Shown here: one piece after another, positions 22,555-25,336 of the stretch
Numbering within the stretch: the first letter of the stretch is position 1
How the letters are laid out: every line of letters begins with the position of its first letter
Assembly (NCBI GenBank): GCA_000432575.1
Contig: HF996819.1
Span: 1-25,336, forward strand
Direction: 5' to 3'
From: Clostridium sp. CAG:762
GTDB taxonomy: Bacteria > Bacillota_I > Bacilli_A > RF39 > UBA660
Length of the DNA stretch: 25,336 nucleotides
Notes under the pieces: model-generated
The model's database searches: none
What the model was told of the DNA's origin: nothing
Seen by the model: only the letters and a program-made list of their open reading frames with translations
Made by a program: the position numbers and the translations under genes

Positions 22555-24348
22555 CTATTCAACAGTTACACTTTTAGCAAGATTTCTTGGCTTATCAATA
22601 TCTAAATTCTTCATCTTAGCAACCTCATAAGCTATTAACTGCAAAGGAACAATTGTAATTAAAGAATTAACTAAATTATGTAAATTACTTACAACAATCT
22701 TACTATCATAGAAATCTCCATTTACATCTAACTTATCATTAGTAATTAAAATCACATTAGCCCCGCGAGCTTTTACTTCCTTAATATTACTAATTGTTTT
22801 CTCATAAATTTTATCATCAGTTACAATTGCAATAACAGGTGTACCTTCTTCAATTAAAGAAATAGTACCATGTTTTAATTCCCCTGCCGCATAACTCTCA
22901 GCATGAAGATAAGAAATCTCCTTTAACTTCAAACTTCCTTCCATAGCAAGAGCATAATCAACATTTCTTCCTATAAAGAAAATATCATTTTTATTATAAA
23001 TCTGTTTAGCAATATCACTATAATTCTTATTAATCTCTTCCTTTATTTTACTAGGTAATAATCGATAATTATTAATAATATAATCAAGTTTATCCTTATC
23101 TATTAAATTCTTACTTACCCCAATATTTAAAGCAATCAAAGTAAGCATTAAAACTTGCATAGAATATGCCTTAGTAGTCGCCACTGCAATTTCAGGACCA
23201 GCATTAGTATATAATACATTATCACAAACTCTAGCAATAGAAGATAAAGCGACATTAACAATACCTAAAGTATCAGCATTATTTTGCTTAGCAATATTAA
23301 CAGAAGCTAACGTATCAGCCGTTTCGCCTGACTGAGATATTGCAATAACCAAAGTCTTATCATTTAAAAATAACTTTTTGTAGCGGTATTCACTAGCAAG
23401 ATTAACACTTACAGGTATATCACCATATTCCTCAATTAAACTCTTACCAATCATACCAGCATGATAAGCACTTCCACAAGCCACAATATCAATCTTCTCA
23501 TACTTATCAAAACAAGGCATCTTATTAATAATTGTATCCTTATTTTCCAAATACATATCAATTAATTTCTTAGCTAAATTATCCTGTTCGTGAATTTCCT
23601 TTAACATAAAATGTGAATATCCATTTTTAGTAATCTCATCTGCCTTATGATTAAAAGTAAGAATCTTTTTATCAACTAAAACTCCATTATTATAAACATG
23701 AACCTTATTATCTAAAATAACAACTTCATTATTATCTAAAACAATATATTTATTAGTCTCATTCAAAATAGCAAACACATCACTTGCTATATAATTACCA
23801 TCATTAGAAACCCCGATAATTAAAGGACTATCCTTCCTAATAGCATATAACTTATTACTACCATTAACTAAAATCCCAAGAGCATAACTACCCTTAAACT
23901 TTTCTTTTAACATACTCAAAGTCTTTAACATATCATGATTGTTCTTATACAAATAATCAATATAGGCACAAGCAATTTTAGTATCATTCTCAGTATCTAT
24001 TTGATAACCATGATTAATTAATTCATTTCTTAACTCCTCATAGTTCTCAATAATTCCATTATGAATTAAAGTAATATCACCCACATGATGAGGATGAGCA
24101 TTAACTTCATTTGCAACACCATGAGTAGCCCATCTCGTATGACCAATACCTAAATTACTATAATACTTATTATCAACATTCTCTATAAGATTTACAAGCC
24201 TACCTTGTTTCTTTATAACTTTTATTTGATTATCATCCAAAAAGGCAATACCTGCTGAATCATAACCACGATATTCTAGGTTTTTCAAACCATCAATTAA
24301 AATTGGTATGCAGTTTTTTTTACCAACATATCCAACAATTCCACACAT
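22555..24348 (-). CDS. glmS: Glutamine-fructose-6-phosphate aminotransferase (isomerizing)
   Basis: The 597-residue enzyme makes glucosamine-6-phosphate, the first step towards UDP-GlcNAc and peptidoglycan. The N-terminal glutaminase domain starts MCGIVGYVG with catalytic Cys2 and contains YRGYDSAGIA, GHTRWATHG and HPH. Two SIS domains follow, with VACGSAYHAG, ISQSGETADTLA, NAGPEIAVATTKAYSMQ, ELKHGTISLIEEGTPVIAI and the canonical C-terminus PRNLAKSVTVE. Length is typical (about 600). The gene is regulated by the glmS ribozyme in its leader. GAAGGAAGG lies upstream of the start. There is no intergenic base between its stop and that of the convergent small gene. Confidence 0.98.
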   Translation of the reverse strand: MCGIVGYVGKKNCIPILIDGLKNLEYRGYDSAGIAFLDDNQIKVIKKQGRLVNLIENVDNKYYSNLGIGHTRWATHGVANEVNAHPHHVGDITLIHNGIIENYEELRNELINHGYQIDTENDTKIACAYIDYLYKNNHDMLKTLSMLKEKFKGSYALGILVNGSNKLYAIRKDSPLIIGVSNDGNYIASDVFAILNETNKYIVLDNNEVVILDNKVHVYNNGVLVDKKILTFNHKADEITKNGYSHFMLKEIHEQDNLAKKLIDMYLENKDTIINKMPCFDKYEKIDIVACGSAYHAGMIGKSLIEEYGDIPVSVNLASEYRYKKLFLNDKTLVIAISQSGETADTLASVNIAKQNNADTLGIVNVALSSIARVCDNVLYTNAGPEIAVATTKAYSMQVLMLTLIALNIGVSKNLIDKDKLDYIINNYRLLPSKIKEEINKNYSDIAKQIYNKNDIFFIGRNVDYALAMEGSLKLKEISYLHAESYAAGELKHGTISLIEEGTPVIAIVTDDKIYEKTISNIKEVKARGANVILITNDKLDVNGDFYDSKIVVSNLHNLVNSLITIVPLQLIAYEVAKMKNLDIDKPRNLAKSVTVE

Positions 24349-24376
24349 AAAATATTTTCCTTCCTTCTATGTGAAT

Positions 24377-24502
24377 GATATATATTTTGTAGTAATATTG
24401 ATTTTACCTTTTATTATATACCTAACGATATCACAAAACCGATAGAATACCCGCCGAAAAATCGATAATTCTATACCTCGTCTCCCTTTCGGGGCTGGCG
24501 CT
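24377..24502 (-). ncRNA. glmS ribozyme (glucosamine-6-phosphate-responsive)
   Basis: On the minus strand the leader contains AAGCGCCAG at the cleavage site, with scission expected just before GCGCC (between 24502 and 24501). Then come AGACGAGG and ATCGATTTTTCGGCGGG, with flanking stems TAGAAT/ATTCTA (P3 region), a CGTTAGG equivalent of the CGUAAGG in B. subtilis, and a distal GGTATATA/TATATATC stem as P4. This matches the conserved core of the glmS ribozyme. It cleaves the glmS transcript when glucosamine-6-phosphate binds, giving feedback control of wall precursor supply. Confidence 0.95.
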
Positions 24503-24543
24503 TATAAGGAATAATCCTCCTTCATAATTCTCTTACTTACTAC

Positions 24544-24572
24544 ATTGTATAAAAAAAAATATTTTTTGTCCA
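24544..24572 (-). promoter_or_regulatory. Promoter of glmS
   Basis: On the minus strand TGGACA (24567-24572) and TACAAT (24544-24549) are 17 bases apart. Transcription would start about 35 bases before the ribozyme cleavage site. The divergent promoter of the next gene lies 20 bases away. Confidence 0.75.
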
Positions 24573-24589
24573 CTAAAAATGTATAATAC

Positions 24590-24617
24590 TTTACATATTT
24601 TCATAAAATGATATAAT
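24590..24617 (+). promoter_or_regulatory. Promoter of the 214-residue unknown gene
   Basis: TTTACA (24590-24595) and TATAAT (24612-24617) are 16 bases apart, with TGA extending the -10. Confidence 0.75.
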
Positions 24618-24640
24618 AAATAATACGAAAGAGGGAAATT

Positions 24641-25285
24641 ATGAATTTGAATGATGTGTATTTACATGGTATTTGTATATGTGATAATAATGATTTTACT
24701 GATACTTTTAGTATTCTAGAAAAAATATTACAATCAGGTAGTTTGTTATCTCTTTCCTTACAAGATAAATATGATCATGATAAAATCGGTTACAATGGAT
24801 TAGAGTATATATCAGTATGTGATTTTACTAAAATAAATGATGTTTATAATAAGAAAAAAATATGTATCAATTATAATGCTTTTTCTTACCATATAAAAAG
24901 ATCTTTAACTTTAGCCTTATCTAAAGAAAATATCGAAACTGTTAAACCAATATTATTAGAACCATATTTTATGAAAAGAAGAGGTGAAAGAGAAATACTT
25001 TTCCTAATAAATAAATCAACTAGAAAATTTTCTGATTATCCAGATGAACTAATGGTAAAAAACAGAATATCACTAAATAATTTAAAATTTATTACCATAC
25101 CAGTTAATTATTTTATGAGTAATGAAAAAGAAGAAAATAGATACAACATGATAGTAGATTTACTAAGAAAAACAAGAGCTATATTAAAAAAATATGATAA
25201 ATTAGTACCATTATATGACTTAGATACAATGATTAACTTAGATGATAACATCAAAGTAAAAGAATTAATAAAAAGAAATAGTTAA
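24641..25285 (+). CDS. Unknown 214-residue protein
   Basis: I do not recognise a confident family. The protein has no membrane segment. Its first 65 residues contain VYLHGICI, then SILEKILQSGSLLSLSLQ and GYNGLEYISVCDF. The succession of an early His-Gly, a helix ending in ILxSG and a YIS segment is reminiscent of some ADP-ribosyltransferase-like proteins (HG...IL..G.L), but this is weak and speculative. A later stretch, PYFMKRRGEREILFLINKS, and a charged helical C-terminus follow. GAGGG precedes the ATG. It is transcribed away from glmS as its own unit. Confidence 0.8.
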   Translation: MNLNDVYLHGICICDNNDFTDTFSILEKILQSGSLLSLSLQDKYDHDKIGYNGLEYISVCDFTKINDVYNKKKICINYNAFSYHIKRSLTLALSKENIETVKPILLEPYFMKRRGEREILFLINKSTRKFSDYPDELMVKNRISLNNLKFITIPVNYFMSNEKEENRYNMIVDLLRKTRAILKKYDKLVPLYDLDTMINLDDNIKVKELIKRNS

Positions 25286-25291
25286 AACACC

Positions 25292-25320
25292 TTGACAATA
25301 ATATATAAAAATAGTAAAAT
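25292..25320 (+). promoter_or_regulatory. Consensus promoter at the right edge, gene outside the window
   Basis: A perfect TTGACA (25292-25297) and TAAAAT (25315-25320) are 17 bases apart. It must drive a gene or RNA beyond the end of the window. Confidence 0.75.
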
Positions 25321-25336
25321 TAACACATAAGAATAG

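Noticed and set aside
1..25336. CRISPR array, prophage, toxin-antitoxin or retron systems
   Set aside because: No regularly spaced repeats, no Cas, phage structural, toxin-antitoxin or reverse transcriptase proteins were seen in any frame.

Overview
The window is very AT-rich, uses TGA as a normal stop, and carries cell-wall synthesis genes (rsmH, an FtsL-like gene, a PASTA-containing penicillin-binding protein, glmS with its ribozyme). This points to a low-GC Gram-positive (Firmicutes/Bacillota) with a peptidoglycan wall. The style of the first gene and the asparagine-rich proteins recall uncultured gut Bacilli of the RF39/Erysipelotrichia type, but that placement is an inference. Recurrent regulatory habits are extended -10 promoters (TGnTATAAT) and Shine-Dalgarno sites of the GTGAT kind, which often contain the TGA stop of the gene upstream.

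Layout. (1) 1-1634: the 3' part of a large surface-type protein with an internally duplicated module and a GFR-type C-terminal domain, closed by a terminator. (2) 1813-5735: the start of a division/cell-wall operon, mraZ-rsmH-ftsL-like-PBP, driven by a clear promoter and preceded by three tandem 10-bp repeats that look like an MraZ operator; a terminator closes it after the PBP gene. (3) 5780-7924: two asparagine-rich, mostly disordered membrane-anchored proteins of opposite layout (one anchored at the N-terminus, one at the C-terminus), then a convergent RNHCP zinc-binding protein. (4) 7965-12184: a compact run scpA-scpB-pdp-unknown-xer recombinase, covering chromosome condensation, pyrimidine nucleoside salvage and dimer resolution or another site-specific recombination. 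(5) 12219-17134: alkylation-repair gene tag, then an eroded and mobile stretch. It holds an ogt remnant whose catalytic core has been deleted, a frameshifted AlbA_2 fragment, two overlapping microproteins, a membrane acyltransferase and an IS110-family element whose upstream non-coding region is a candidate bridge RNA. A tRNA-Leu(CAA) gene sits at the far edge. (6) 17290-18789: a PcfJ-like protein on the minus strand. (7) 18961-22245: an ABC ATPase and a large two-FtsX-domain permease. (8) 22273-24572: a small unknown gene meeting glmS tail to tail; glmS is preceded by an unmistakable glmS ribozyme and a good promoter. (9) 24590-25320: an unknown 214-residue protein and, at the right edge, a consensus promoter for a gene outside the window.

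Functionally, most of the window is housekeeping: wall synthesis and division, chromosome segregation, nucleotide salvage and amino-sugar supply. The accessory material is concentrated between tag and tRNA-Leu. The observations most worth checking are the IS110 upstream RNA region, the MraZ box, the gutted ogt, the mirrored disordered proteins and the duplicated-module surface protein.
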